This document shows, in pieces, positions 38,880-52,600 of a DNA stretch of 64,000 bases. A program made the translations under genes and the position numbers. The stretch lies in NCBI RefSeq assembly GCF_040807025.1, contig NC_090943.1, positions 6,248,356-6,312,355 of the forward strand. The letters run 5' to 3'. How positions within the stretch are numbered: position 1 is the stretch's first letter; the number at the start of each line of letters is the position of its first letter. Under the pieces are notes generated by a model. That model ran no database searches. It saw nothing but the letters and a program-made list of their open reading frames with translations, and had not been told where the DNA came from. Origin of the DNA: Struthio camelus. Taxonomy: Eukaryota; Chordata; Aves; Struthioniformes; Struthionidae.

Positions 38880-40200
38880 GGGGAGGCAGCAGGGAGGGCT
38901 GGGGGGACCGGGGAGGGCTGTGGGGATTGGGGAGGGCTGAGGGGATCGGGGAGGGCTGAGGGGGGCCGGGGAGGGCTGAGGGGGCCGGGCAGGGCTGAGG
39001 GGATCGGGGAGGGCTGAGGGGATCGGGGAGGGCTGAGGGGGGCCGGGGAGGGCTGAGGAGGACTGGGGAGCGGGGAGGGCTGAGGGGGGCCAGGGAGGGC
39101 TGAGGGGGGAGCGGGCAGGGCTGAGGGGAGCTGGGGAGGGCTGAGGGGAGCTGGGGAGGGCTGAGGGGATTGGGGAGGGCTGAGGGGGGAGCGGGCAGGG
39201 CTGAGGGGATCGGGGAGGGCTGAGGGGAGCTGGGGAGGGCTGAGGGGGACCAGGGCGGGCTGAGGGGGGCCGGGGAGGGCTGAGGGGGGAGCGGGCAGGG
39301 CTGAGGGGAGCTGGGGAGGGCTGAGGGGAGCTGGGGAGGGCTGAGGGGGACCAGGGCGGGCTGAGGGGGACCAGGGAGGGCTGAGGGAGCCGGGGAGGGC
39401 TGAGGGGGGCCAGGGCGGGCTGAGGGGGGCCAGGGCGGGCTGAGGAAGCCAGGGAGGGCTGAGGGGGCCGGGGAGGGCTGAGGGGGGCCGGGGAGGGCTG
39501 AGGGAGCCAGGGAGGGCTGAGGGGGACCAGGGAGGGCTGAGGGGGACCGGGGAAGGCTGAGGGGGGCCGGGGAAGGCTGAGGGGGGCCGGGGAGGGCTGA
39601 GGGGACCGGGGAGGGCTGAGGGGGGCCGGGGAGGGCTGAGGAGGACTGGGGAGCGGGGAGGGCTGAGGGGGGCCGGGGAGGGCTGAGGGGGGCCAGGGAG
39701 GGCTGAGGGGGGAGCGGGCAGGGCTGAGGGGGGCCGGGGAAGGCTGAGGGGGGCCGGGGCGGGCTGAGGGGGGCCGGGGCGGGCTGAGGAAGCCGGGGAG
39801 GGCTGAGGGGGGCCGGGGAGGGCTGAGGGGAGCGGGGAGGGCTGAGGGGGGCCGGGGAGGGCTGAGGGAGCCGGGGAGGGCGGAGGGGGGCCGGGGAAGG
39901 CTGAGGGGGGCCGGGGAGGGCTGAGGGGACCGGGGAGGGCTGAGGGGGGCCGAGGAGGGCTGAGGGGGACCAGGGAGGGCGGAGGGGTCCGGGGAAGGCT
40001 GAGGGGGGCCGGGGAAGGCTGAGGGGGGCCGGGGACGGCTGTGAGGATTGGGGAGGGCTGAGGGCAACCTGACAGGTCTGAGGGGACAGGGCAGGACTGA
40101 GGAGGACGAGCCAGGGCGGGTGAGGCGGGAGCGGGCCGGGCTGAGGGAGGAGCCGGGCGGGCTGAGGGCGCCGGGCCGGGCTGAGGGAGGAGCCGGGCGG
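38880..40200 (+). repeat. G-rich minisatellite abutting the CRY-DASH promoter
   Basis: Roughly 60 tandem, length-variable units of the type GGGCTGAGGGGGGCCGGGGA fill about 1.2 kb, with a degenerate tail to about 40.2 kb. The plus strand is strongly G-rich. Most units contain four G-runs of three or more separated by 1-4 bases, so they fit the G-quadruplex pattern G3+N1-7. The antisense unit has no stop codon in any frame, which explains very long Pro/Ser-rich minus-strand frames (757, 611 and 545 codons) that I reject as genes. The array ends within about 80 bp of the CRY-DASH ATG. Confidence 0.95.
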
Positions 40201-40600
40201 GTCGGCGGAGGCAGGAACGGGAGCGGGAGCGGGGCCGGTGCGAGGCGGCGGCGGTGGCGGCGGCCGCGGCACCATGTCGGCGGCGGCCAGGACGGCGCTG
40301 TGCCTGCTGCGCAGCGACCTGCGCTGCCACGACAACGAGGTAGGGGCCCGGCCGCGGCGGGCCAAGGGGCGGCCGCGGCCCCCAGCCCAGCCCGGCTGCC
40401 GGCGCCGCCCCGGCGCCTTATGCAACCGGGAGGCAGCAACCATCCCCCTGCCCCGCCGCCCTCCGTCTTTCCTTTCTCCAGCAATACCCCGGCCTCGGCC
40501 CCGCTCCCAGGTGGGCTGCGGAGAAGCTCTGCCGCCGGCCCTGCCCTGCCCTCCCTCCCGGGGGGAAAAAAAAAGTGCCCCCCAAATAGTGTCACGGCCC
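40060..40600 (+). promoter_or_regulatory. CpG-island promoter of CRY-DASH
   Basis: GC- and CpG-rich sequence (GGCGGCGGCGGTGGCGGCGG just before the ATG) covers the 5' end, exon 1 and intron 1. It has GC-box-like elements and no TATA box. The transcription start is not determined, and the upstream half merges with the G-rich minisatellite. Confidence 0.6.
40274..40339 (+). CDS. CRY-DASH: CRY-DASH exon 1
   Basis: Codes residues 1-22 ([20 protein letters not shown], then NE). The ATG has A at -3 (GCACCATGT), and the start matches the conserved N-terminus of the family. Donor GAG|GTAGGG, phase 0. An in-frame GTG lies upstream at 40238, but the ATG is preferred. Confidence 0.93.
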
Positions 40601-43600
40601 TCTCTGTGTTTCCAGGTGCTGCACTGGGCTCAGAGCAACGCCGACTACGTCGTCCCCCTCTACTGCTTTGATCCCCGGCACTACCTGGGCACCCACTGCT
40701 ACCGCTTCCCCAAGACGGGGCCGCGGCGGCTCCGGTTCCTGCTGGAAAGCGTGAGAGATCTGAGGGAAACCCTGAAGAAAAAAGGAAGGTAGTCGAGAAA
40801 GTGGCCCACGAATAACGTGTCCGGTTTTATTTGCCGTGTGTTTTTCAACACGCGTCTACGCTCGAGGTCAATCCCGTCAGATACTCCGGGCTCTGACGGT
40901 GGCCCGTCCGTCCCAGAGAGCAACGGCCCTTGTGTCGGACGCACGCCGTCGCACGCTGGTCTCTCGCTGGCCGGGTCTTCAGGTGATCTGTGGCATCCAC
41001 AGGGGAGCAGAGGGCCGCTTGCCGCTCACGGGTTTGCTTTCTTGACTCAGACGCCACAGATGGGTTTCCGCGTTGAGTTTTTTGCCCAGAGTCCTGCAAA
41101 ACGGCGACATGGACTGCAGTTTTTCAAGTCCTCGGCAGCTACGCTAACCTGTGTGGCGTCCTTCCTTCCGTATCCCTAGCAGGGTTTCCCTAGGAGTTGA
41201 TGTGATGCGGAGGCAGGCCAGCATGGACCCTGGCGTATGAGACTAGAGAGTTAAGTTTGTTCATCTGTCCCACTAAACGTATACCCTTTGATAGGCTACA
41301 CTGCAGGAAGGAGATCTTCAGGGATTCCCCTTTCGTTATGCCCTGGAAGACTTCAGGAGCCGCAACTGGGTAGACCAAGGCCTGAAAGTCTACATGTTAA
41401 GGAATCCCATTACCAGATAACATTTGGCTTTGCTTAGCAGAAGATGCATCAGCCAGCCTGTCTTCAGGCAGGGCAGCACAACAGTGGTAGTAGAAACAAG
41501 AGAAATGGCTCTGGATGTGCAGTGCAGTGTGGGTTGTGTAGATGGCGAGTGCTATGGGAGACTGGGTGAAGCAACTGAGCAGTGCGTATCTACACCTTCA
41601 CCCTCCGGTGAACAGAATTGGAGCTGCTTTAATGCTCCAATTAATTAGTGGCATGGTTAATGATAAAGCCACTGATAAGAGATTGGTCTTCCCAGTGAGA
41701 GAGACGTGTGGTGCTGAAGAGCCACGCTAAGACCTATGCTCCACCTTCATGGCCGTGAAGTGTAATCTCATTGCAGTGATAGTAACAGCAGAAAGAAATC
41801 TCCTCCACTGTGGTGCTCCTTATAGGCAGTTTGATCTCTGCTTTCCTATGGGAAGTAAGGGGAACAGCTGCCCACACAGCACCCCTCGGTCCTGCCCTCC
41901 TCAGACCCACCCTGTCTTTGAAGAAACCTTTCAGTCATGGTTTAAATTGTCCTGACATTTTATTAACCTCTCCTGCAACTCCTTCAGGACAGATCTCTGT
42001 TGGATTGCACCATAGTTTGTGTGGCAGAGAAGGGGATAGAGTCTGGTGTCAGGCTCCTCACAGGACTCCATGCAACCAGCTCTGACCAGCTTTCTCACTG
42101 TGGCCTCTCTTTTAGTCTGGGCCCTTGAGTATACAGCTGGGCAGTCTCTGGGGTTGTAAAGGGCAGACAAGTTGTGACTCTGTTGCTAATCATGAAGAAA
42201 GAATCCCCCTGAATACTCCCACATGGAAGCGGAGGGGGATCTGCCCACAAGGCACCACTACCTGTTCACGGGATTGAGACAGTAATGAGCTCTTGAATCT
42301 CAGCCTCAGTATGTGAGGCTGAACAGATCTAACTTTAACTCTTAGGTAGCAGCCCAGCTTTGCTGCCCAATCACCCATTGTAAGGCTCCTGGAGGGTTTG
42401 AAATGTACTCAGTGCAAAGTGCCCCAGTGGCTTAGAAACTCTGTTCAGTGCATCCTAAAAAACGCGAGCTAGATGCAAAAAAATGAACGAATTGGACAAA
42501 GGTAAGGAATAAGTAATAGAAGCAGTCAGATCCTGTCTGTCTGCTTCCACATGCTGTCTGTGCTCTGTAGGGAACCTAGTACATGGGTGTCTGGGCCAGG
42601 GCTTCTGTACAAGGGGCTTCTGTACAAATAAATAACAATAGTATCAAACCTAATTCAGGCCAATCTTTTGTGTCTGCAGTACGCTAGTGGTGAGGAAAGG
42701 GAAGCCGGAAGATGTGGTCCATGATCTAATTACTCAGCTGGGCTCTGTGAGTGCTGTGGCTTTCCATGAAGAGGTAAAGGAAAGTTTTGAGTGACGTTGC
42801 TTAAAGATAGAATTTGTGAGGTTTCTTCCACAACCAATTGGCGATGCTCGTTTTGTACGTTCAGAGCCTTCCTTGAGCGTGGCATTGTTAACTGTAGGGG
42901 AACTGGCCAGTTCCTGGGAGGGGGGAGTGTAGATGTCAGTTCTTGCTGGATGGCAGCAGCGTTTGTGATCCCAACGATGGAGAATTTGGGACAGAAGGGT
43001 AAGAAAACTTAATTTGACAGCTTCCCCCATGAAATTTCTACCTAAGAGATGTCTCTTACAGAGAATCAGAGGCCTCCCAAGGCAGTGGTGGCCCTTTAAA
43101 CTGTAACTCAGCCTCTGTTCACTTGATTTGGCAGAAAGAGAGTACCCAGCAATTGTTTGCATGCAACTTCCTCTGAGTTGGTGAAGCTAAATGTGGAGAT
43201 GAGGGAGGAGGGGAGGACCAGAGTCTGTGTGCGTGAGGGAGCTGAGGTCGTGTAGCCATGGTCTCGCTGCATGTTGTTCTTTCTAGGCTACAAAGGAGGA
43301 GTTGGATGTCGAGAAAGGGCTGTGCCAGGTGTGTAGTCAGCATGGAGTGAAGATCCAGACGTTCTGGGGATCCACTCTGTATCACCGGGATGACCTTCCC
43401 TTCAGGCCTGTTGCCAGGTGGGATGCTCCGTGATGTCCTTCACTCCTCTTCTGTTTCATTTATTGCTTACTCCACTGAACCACTCAGGACGGATCTAGCT
43501 ATCCAGTTCTGCTGGGAGAGGACCCATTTGTCCATCTACATTTATGGAGCAGTGCTGTCATATACAGCAAGGGGAAGGGGCATGTTCATCCCTCTCTACC

Positions 43601-46600
43601 AGTAGCATTTACTCAACAGTATGTGTCAAGATGAGCGACTTGACTGATCATCGATTGAGGGGCTGATTTCTCTTTCTCCTTCCCCCACCACAGTTTGGAT
43701 ACTCAGTCTGCAGTGCCCAGAGACCCTGTGGCATTGGACTGGATAGCTCCATCACCCCATCTGGCTAAATGCAGGTGCTTATGAGAGTAGACCTTTGCAT
43801 GTGGGCTCTTCACCTTGGCTCCCGCAACAATCATTAGAGATCTAGTTGGTGGAGCTGAGTGATTCGTGTTATCCTATAGAAGTTCTATAAAATAGGGCAG
43901 AGGAATCAGGCCATAAAAATGTCTATTTCTCTCCATTGAAGCCTGAGGTTGCATACTTGTATATTGAGGTCAACCCTGTGGGCAATCTAAAGTTAGGTGA
44001 GATAAACCTTGCCCTCGTGGATTGTCCCATCAGGACACTCCATAAATCCCCCTTATTGAAAAGACACCATTTTGATCAGAAGCAGACAAAACCTGGGTGA
44101 AGGGCTGAATTTCTGATTGCTGCTATTCCCAAGGGAATCTACCTCTTTTGTGTCAGCTGATGTACAAACATGTACACCGCCCTCAGGAGAGCGCAGTCTG
44201 AAATGCTCATCCTCCGTCAGCAGAAGCTAACTGGTGCTGTGTGGAGGGGCCAGGGTAGCCATCCCCAGCATTGTAATCTGTGCAGATTGCCGGATGTCTA
44301 CACCCAATTTCGAAAAGCCGTGGAAACCGAGGCGAAGGTACGACCAACGCTACACATGGCAGATCAGCTAAAGCCTCTGCCTCCAGGGATGGAAGAAGGA
44401 TGTATCCCTACGATGGAGGATTTGGGACAGAAGGGTAAGAAAACTTAATTTGACAGCTGCCCCCATGAAATTTCTACTTAGAGATGTCTCTTACTGAGAA
44501 TCAGAGGCCTCCCAGGGCAGTGGTGGCCCTTTAAACTGTAACTCAGCCTCTGTTCACTTGTTCATCAAATCAGACGAATGACAGGCTGAAGGTAAACTCC
44601 TTTCATGGAGAAGCTGGGGTGGCAAGCCCTGTAGCTGAGTGGAAAATATCCTTTTAATCAGCATTTTTGAATGTGTTTGATGTGGCCCTTCTTGTTTCCA
44701 GGGATCACTGAGCACAATCATTTATTTCCCCCAAGCAGATAGCCCTAATGATGAACTCCCCTAGTTTTTATGCTCCCTGCCTCTGAGCTGCTTCTCGGGA
44801 CTAATTTTTCTTGATAACAAGCTGATGGTTATTTTTTATGGCAGATTTCATAACTGATCCACGAACAGCCTTCCCCTGCAGTGGAGGAGAGACCCAGGCT
44901 TTAATAAGGCTACAGTATTATTTCTGGGACACGGTAACTCTTTACATTTCCTTGTCTGCATCCTTGGCTGTGCAAGTGGGTGAGGCTGCAATTTCATTTC
45001 CTACTAATATTTCCTTAGCTCCTGTATAGCACTTTACGAAGGAGAGAATTAGCATTATATCAGTTTTTCAGAGAGAGAAACTGAGTCAAAAAGAAGTCAC
45101 CCAGGCCCTGGGATTGTAATCTAAGTTACTGGGAACCTAATTTAGTGGTTGACAGTCTTAAGACTTTTTTTTCCACCAGCTTTTGGGAATCGATACCATC
45201 TTTTGGCTCCTTTACCTTGATTTGCCCTTTCTACTCTCCCTCCCCAGGTCAGCAGCAGTTTAGTTCCTCCTCTTTGGAGGAGTGAGAAGTGGCCTGAAGG
45301 GCTGCAATTGTGACTGAGGTGAGGAACAACTGACCCAAGCTGCTCCCCCGGTGCCTCCATTACCATGCCTTCAGGGAGCGTATATAGTTCCTAATCCTGG
45401 CCAAGCATTAATACAGTCAGTGCTGGAAAACCTGTTCCCTTTTTGTGAGGCAAATGTTATCAGCACCTGATGATCTAGAAAGCCCGTTAGCAGTTGTAAC
45501 CCGTGCAGTCAAGGGGATCAGGGAGAGATCAGGCTTCCCTTTAATGTCCTTTGCATTGGCAGTGGAATGTCCAGAAAATGGAAAATCTGCACCAGTCTGT
45601 GAGCGGGGGTGGCCCAGACATAACAGTGGTCAGGATTCCTGCAGATGAATGTTGGGTGCTGCAGGACACTGTGGTGGACCTAGCCGCCAGTCCCAACCCG
45701 GCTGCATGTGGTGCCTCTGAGTGGATTATTGATCCAGAGTGAGATCTGTGCAGGCAGGGAGCAGCATGCATGGCGCCAGTTGCATGGCGCTTGTAGAAAG
45801 CAATGTGCCACAGGCTGAAGAGGAAAGCATGGCTTCTGACACACATCCCGGAGCTAAAGGGAAAACTGGTGGCCTGATTAATTCCAGTGTGTTGGAGGCA
45901 ATAGTTCGGCAGCCCTGTAATCCTTGCAGGCGGCCATGAGAGGGAGCCGGTGTCTGCCAAATTGCTCTGGCTCCGCTGAGAGCATGAGAGAAAGTGTGTT
46001 CTCCACGTTGCATGTTTGCTATTAACATCTTTTGTTCTTGTTGCTTGCACAGAACCTGGTTGCCTCTTACAAGGAGACAAGGAACGGACTCATAGGAATG
46101 GATTATTCAACCAAATTTGCACCATGGTAAAAATCTTTTGTTGTGAGACTTTAGGTTCCCTCTCTCCCCCGCTCCCAGATTAATGTTACCTCTCGGCTGG
46201 ACACTCATATGGTATAGATAGGGGTCTAGGTCTCATCCCCTTGTCCTGAGCTTTTTGTTTAGGGTGGAGCAATCTCAGAGCTGCTCTTTATTGTGCTCCC
46301 AGCCAGCAGTTCCCTGGGAACGGTCTTCCAACTAGGAATTTCTAAAGTGTAGCAGTGCCACAGCCAAGCACCCCGTGCGCTGTGAGTGGGCATGTGGACA
46401 GGGCACTGCAGAGACATGCAACTTGTCTTTGACTTTGCGCTGCTTTGTGTATCAAGAGTGGTTCAGAGCAGGCAGGGAAGAAGAGCAGCTTCACAAGCAG
46501 CATGTTGACTGGGCTGCAGCAGAACTAAATCCAGTCCTGATTTGCCGAATGTTTTGGGGCAAGTCACCTTGCCTCACTGCTATTCTGTTTTTCTGTGGCA

Positions 46601-49600
46601 ACGAAGGGTCACTTCTGATTGTTGCTATTGCAAAAGGAGCTCTCGCTTGTGTAAGTATCGTGACTTCTGATTACGGGTTTTAGTCTCCAGTGCTGGAAGG
46701 GACAGGGTTAATTCCAGGCTGAACCTGCTGCAGGAGAACTCAGTTTAGCCTAATGCTGAGAACATCTGGAGCATTTCCCTGACAGAATTGCAGTGTGAAA
46801 CAATTTTTTCTGGGGCTGTTTACTGGTCAGGGCTTCTTATTTTCAAGCAGCCTGTGTTTCAATGGCTGCAGTGGATGGCTCCCCCTGGTGGCACTGTGGG
46901 GTCCCAGGACCACTGGCACTACAGGAAGTTCTTTTTCTGTGGTAGCTTCCACTCCTGCTTTTGTGAGCTGGTGATTTATTTACCCGGAGCCAACAGTCCT
47001 GATGTGTCTGCCCCAAAGTGTTCTTCTGTCAGAGAATCAAAATCAGACCTTTTCAGGTTGCAACCAGTCATTCACATCTCATACTGGCCATTTCTAAATG
47101 TTAGAGCTGGTCAACAATTAAGGAAAAGCTTTTCAGACCCTTCCTTCCTGTTTTCCATAATTCATCAGAACGTTCAGAATGTTTCTGTGAGCTTTAGTGA
47201 GAAGTGGCTTTAAAATACATTGCTAGGAAAATCAAAGTAAACGTTGTTTCTTGGATCTCCCTTTGCAAAAGGTTAGAATGTACAAGCTCTCGCCCGTCTT
47301 GCATAGCAGTGATCTGGAACGAGTGGAAGGAGCCCCGTGGGTTGAAATGCTAGGGTTGGGTTCAGTTCCCTGCTTTTCCTAGCCTGTCTGAGATTTTCAG
47401 CAAGTCCTTGGCCTTCTGTGAGTTATGGTTGCTCAGATGAGACGCTCAGATACTGCAGCAATAGGAGCTGTAGACATGATAAACAGGTTTGTAGCAGAAG
47501 GAAGGCTGTTCAACAGCTAAAGCAGACAAGGGAGAAGTTGATGTTTGGGATCCGTTTCTGGGTTTGTCATTGATACACCAAGTCCCTGGCTGATAGGAGA
47601 AAGTCTTTTAGGCGAAAGTTGTCAAACTTCTGTAAAATGATCTGTCTTGGTAGCTTGGTGTCTACCATAATAGTCATCTAAAACAGGAAGGAAAGATTGT
47701 AATTTTTATTTTCACTTGGAGTTGCAAAAATGTCATATGACTTGACAAAAGTTGTTCGGGAAGTCAGTGGAGAACAGCAGACTGAGCTAAGGTTTTCAGA
47801 CCGCAACTCTAAGCACAAAACTGCCCCTCCACTCCCTCTCTGCAGGTGTCCAGCTGTCAGTCCCTTCTTGCATTTCAGCCATCTTCCTTCTGCTTTCAGG
47901 CTGGCATTAGGCTGTATTTCACCTCGATACATATATGAGCAGATCCGGAAGTATGAAAAAGACAGAACGGCCAATCAGAGCACATATTGGTATGACCCTG
48001 CATGATATCTGTGGCTTGTTTTCTCTGAAAAGCAAACTGGCTTCTCATGCACAGGATAGAGTGATTTGTTAATTTTCTCCTTAATTAATGTTTGGTTTTC
48101 CTGTGCCTGCTGCCTTGTTCCTCTGCGTTGCGTTGCCCTTCTGTTTCAGTATGGATTTATTAATCTGCCTTTGGCATCCAGAGGCTTTAGGTACTTTATA
48201 AGTCAAGATTATTAGTGCTAGTTGTCATTATTATTGCTGGGAAATCGTAGTTCATAATTTTTAAAAATGATCTCTGTAAATCAGCACCATCCCTCTCTGA
48301 ATTGTTATAAGGAGCTAGATTAGAAGGGGGAAAAATGACTTGAAAATAAAAGTTAAAAGATTTCTCATCACGATGATATGAGCAGAGTTTCACCCAATAT
48401 TTAGCATCTCAATGACTGTGCAACTTGTGCAAATCGCACAGTGTCAGAAGCACCGCAGGACCTCTGGCCACAGTCCTGCAAACAGCCCTGCACTTATTCA
48501 GCTGCCTGGCCATGATCACAGCTCCATAGCAAGGGGAAGAGCAGACTTAGAAGTGGGCTTAATGCATCCAGCCTTCCCGTGCACTTCCTTACCCCACTGC
48601 TGGCTGCTCACCAGCCTGTGGGTTGTGCTGAAGGAGCCTGCACTGCTGAGGGAGGGACAGTTGAGGTCAGTGTATCTGTCTCGGGGCTGGCCTGTAGCTT
48701 GCTCGTATGCTCCTGATCCACACAGACACAGCGAATTAAAGCGTGGACCTAGCTAAAGCACTGAGCTAAGAATCAGCTCTTGTAGCAGTTAGGGGAAGAG
48801 AGGTTGGGGCAGCCTGTTAGTGCAGGCTACGGAGATGGCAGTGAATTGGGTGTTGAGGATATGCTCAGATGCACACTTATCTGGCAGTGTGGCTGAAACC
48901 CCCAAGAGATCACTTGTACTTCAGCACGGAGCTATTATGGAGAAGCAGGTTCACATTAGAGCCTGGACTAATACTAGACCTCCATGGAAAAAAACAGAAC
49001 AGAAAGTCTGTGCAAATTGTAAAACTGTGTTTTCATATTGCTTTGTAACATTTGCATCATGTTAAACAGCACAAAGGCTGGGGAAGAACAGGCAGAACAT
49101 TGGCAACGGTTGTGGCCAAAATACTCAGTTTCATTGAAATCCAAATAACAGACAAAATATTGACCTGTTTGTGTGTGTACTTTCTTTTTCTTCAAAGAGA
49201 ATTAAAAGAGGAAAGATTTCAAGAAATGAACATACTATTTTTTTTCCATCTAACATCCAGCTAGCCTGTCTGCAGCCTGGGCTCCATGGTGATCTGAGCA
49301 TTTTAAAGTGATAAATGATTATTAAAAAGAACCTGTTAAGACCGCAGGCACTCCTGTCAACGTACAGACAACACAGTGAAGCCCAGGTCTTTGGTGGCTG
49401 CTCACGAGGGGCTGATTGAATCTCTGTCTCAGGACTGTGGTTTTCAGCATTTGGGACAGTTTGTTTTATAGTCAGGATTTCCAGAGCTGAAACATGAGCT
49501 GAGCAGCATATTCCCAATATCCCAAATTGCTGAAGCAGCTCTCAGAGGCTGAGATGCCATGACTTTTATAAAAATTCTTGTTTATATAAATTGTTTTTAT

Positions 49601-52600
49601 ATATCTGCCTATTTTCTGCAGGCCTAGCACCTGATCTCATGAGGAAGGCCGCTGTAAGCCCAGTTCCGAAAAGTGCCTTTAAGTCCCTTTATTGCTTAAA
49701 TCCCTGCAGAGCTCTTAGGAGTGTGCTGACATGCTTGCCCATGCGGAAATACAAAGCTGAATCAGGCCCCCATCCTGCTCTTTGCAGAATTATATGCCAG
49801 GAGGGATGAATCAGAAACCGTTTTCCTGAAATTCTGCTCTTGCACTAGAGCTAAGAAAGGCCTCCCAAGTGATCCACATAAAGTGTGCTTTTCACCACAA
49901 TCGTCTAAGTGCAAGCTAGATTAATAGGTTTGGGGCAAGAATCGGTAGCAGGGCAAGGTAGGCGAAGCTGCTCATTGTAAATAAACCTCACGGTGCTGTT
50001 AACGAAGGGCGCTATAGAGACAAAATCCTAATTCAGTAATTTTCTGGTCCACAGTGAAGATAGATAAAGACTTGGCTCTGTGTTTTAGGGTCCTATTTGA
50101 ACTGCTGTGGCGGGATTACTTCCGATTTGTGGCCCTGAAGTATGGCAGAAGGATTTTCTCACTGAGAGGTGTGTATGGATCACTCTGTTTGCAGGGGAAA
50201 GGGGCAATCATACAACAGGGAAAGGAAGAGAAGAGTCTGTGAGCATTGCGTTGTACAAACGCTCTTCTTCTAGCACTTGCATCACTACCTTAGGATGTTA
50301 CCAGGGTTGGAGCAAGAGGGGAGTTTGCATTATGTTATCAAGTCCCCTTATGGTGAGTTTATTTGAATACTCACCAGTGTTGCCATTTTAATGATACTGG
50401 GCACTACCCAGTGGCAACAGCTGTTGTCCTTCATTTAGTGAACTTCTGATTAGCAGAGAAGTGCCTGAACACCGTGATGCTGGGTGATGTGTAGACACTG
50501 AGAGCGTTTCGCCCCCAAAACTGATTAGACAAAGGGAATGTTTTTAACACGTCAGTGGGAAATGGCAGCACGATAAGAATAAAGACGCTGTTTGCGGAGA
50601 CACTCTGGAGCCTTTGGAGAGACTCAGGCTTCGGGACTTGCCAAAATTCACCAAAAAGTTTGGGCAGAGCACGAACTGACCCAGCAGTGTGAATCCCAAG
50701 ACACTGGCTGTCTTTTCTGCTTTGTGCTACTTAGGAATCAGAGTGGGATTCAGCACGAGACCCAGTCACCTAAATGCTGGTATCTACAACCGAAATGGGA
50801 GTCTGAACTCCCAATAGAGCAATGGTTATCCAGCCCGTATATAGTCAGGAAGCCTTACAGCCGTGTTGAGTTAGCTGCTCTCCATGTGATTTAGCTGCTC
50901 ACACCTAAGCATTTAGCATTCTTCCTGGCAGCCAGCTGTTGCTCCAGAGGGATACAAGTCTCTCTCAGGGCCTGTGTCACATCTGTCAGGCCCATGTGAC
51001 TGTCTTAGATGCCATAGGGCATCTCACGGGGCCCTGGATGCCTAGAGTCAGCCTAAACTTAGGCCCTTAGAGCCAAACCTGAGTCATCCCTGCTCTTTCC
51101 CTGCAGCTGTACAGAGAGGTGTAATTTCCAGATAAGACTTAGAGCCCGCAGCACGTGAAGACGTATTTTGGAAAAGCAGTAGCCTTATCCTTCATATCCT
51201 GGCTAGAATACAGGATGGAAAATCTTAAACTGAGTACATTTCTTCTGCAGTTTCAGTGGGATGTAAAAGATAGCTGATACCCTGCTTGCGTAAAGCTTCT
51301 GATGAAGAAGGCCAGTAGGGGCTGCATTTCAGCATGGATGACATAGCTCCTGTAGACTAAATGCACTGCGTGTGGCACATGGTGACCCTCCAGAAGAATG
51401 GTACACCGCTGCTGAGGAACACACACAAATGTGCAGGCGCATCTGCCCATGCCTGTCCTGCAGAGTGAGCCACTAGGACCATTTTGAATGGTTTGTAATA
51501 TGGGGCTTTTGATGGCGTCTATCAGCTATCTTTCAGAGCAGTTACAAAGGTGACTCCATTTCACAAAAAAGAACGCTTGATGCCTGTGAAAGTGGGCCTC
51601 TTACTCAAGGCCACCAGTGATCAAGAGTTGGCCATCAGGAACTGAGGCTGCCGTTGGGCCCCTGCAAACACAAAATCTTTCCCTCACCCACCCCTACTCA
51701 ACTGCAAGAGCAAGGTGTTACCAGGAACTTCTGGCAGGTAATTCTGGGCTCAGCAGTTGATACAGATAGGAACTTCATATCAATATTGTCTTGGAGTAAA
51801 ATTGAACAAGAAAACACTAGCTTGGGCCAGGGTGCATCTCCAACTTGTGAGGTCTGAGTCATTTTGGAGTTAACCCTCCCCTCCCCCCCCCCCAATAAAT
51901 CAAATAGTCAAAGTCCAGCAGAGTTTTAGCATCTTCGGTGTGCAGGCACCCCTTTGCCATGCTTGGAAGGAGGAGCAGATCTCTAAATCCTTGTAGAAGG
52001 AATCTGGCTTTTTTTTAATGTCACTGAGACGGCTAGCTGCATCCTAAAGTCTTGTGTCAACGAAGGTGCCTCTTTGTCGTCCTTGTTTTATTTGTAACTG
52101 CCTGTGTCAGCACTTGTCTTCATTGGCAGTTCATTTCTTTCTTCAACAGGGCTTCAAGATAAAGAGGTCCCCTGGAAGAAGGACCTTCAGCTCTTTGACT
52201 GTTGGAAAGGTCAGTGGAGATTACAGGTTCGGTCAGGTATGCTCTCGGTTTGCTTGTGTCTGTATGCCAACACATACCCGAGTGCTAACTCAGAGTTACA
52301 CAGGGGGAATTGCCAGCGTGAACAGGCACTGTCATTTAAACTGTTCTCACCAAACAAGAATCCAGACCCTCAGTTCAATGTGAGTGCAGGATGCTTAGCT
52401 TTCCTTCTGGGACTGGGCACCACATAGGAGCAAGCCCATAGTTATCACAAATGGCCAAGCTCTGGCTTCTACACACATTATGAGAGGCACTGCGGTTAGA
52501 TTTTCCTGCTCAAGTGGAAGCGTTTATGGCCCGTTGGTCCCTTCTGCCTAGTCACACAGGGGCCAGCTTGCGCTTTTTATCACTACTAGGTTGCCATGCC

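Noticed and set aside
38057-40595. Very long minus-strand Pro/Ser/Leu-rich frames (757, 611 and 545 codons)
   Set aside because: They overlap in different frames across the G-rich minisatellite. The antisense unit has no stop codon in any frame, so openness is automatic. No domain is present, and they run into CRY-DASH exon 1 antisense.
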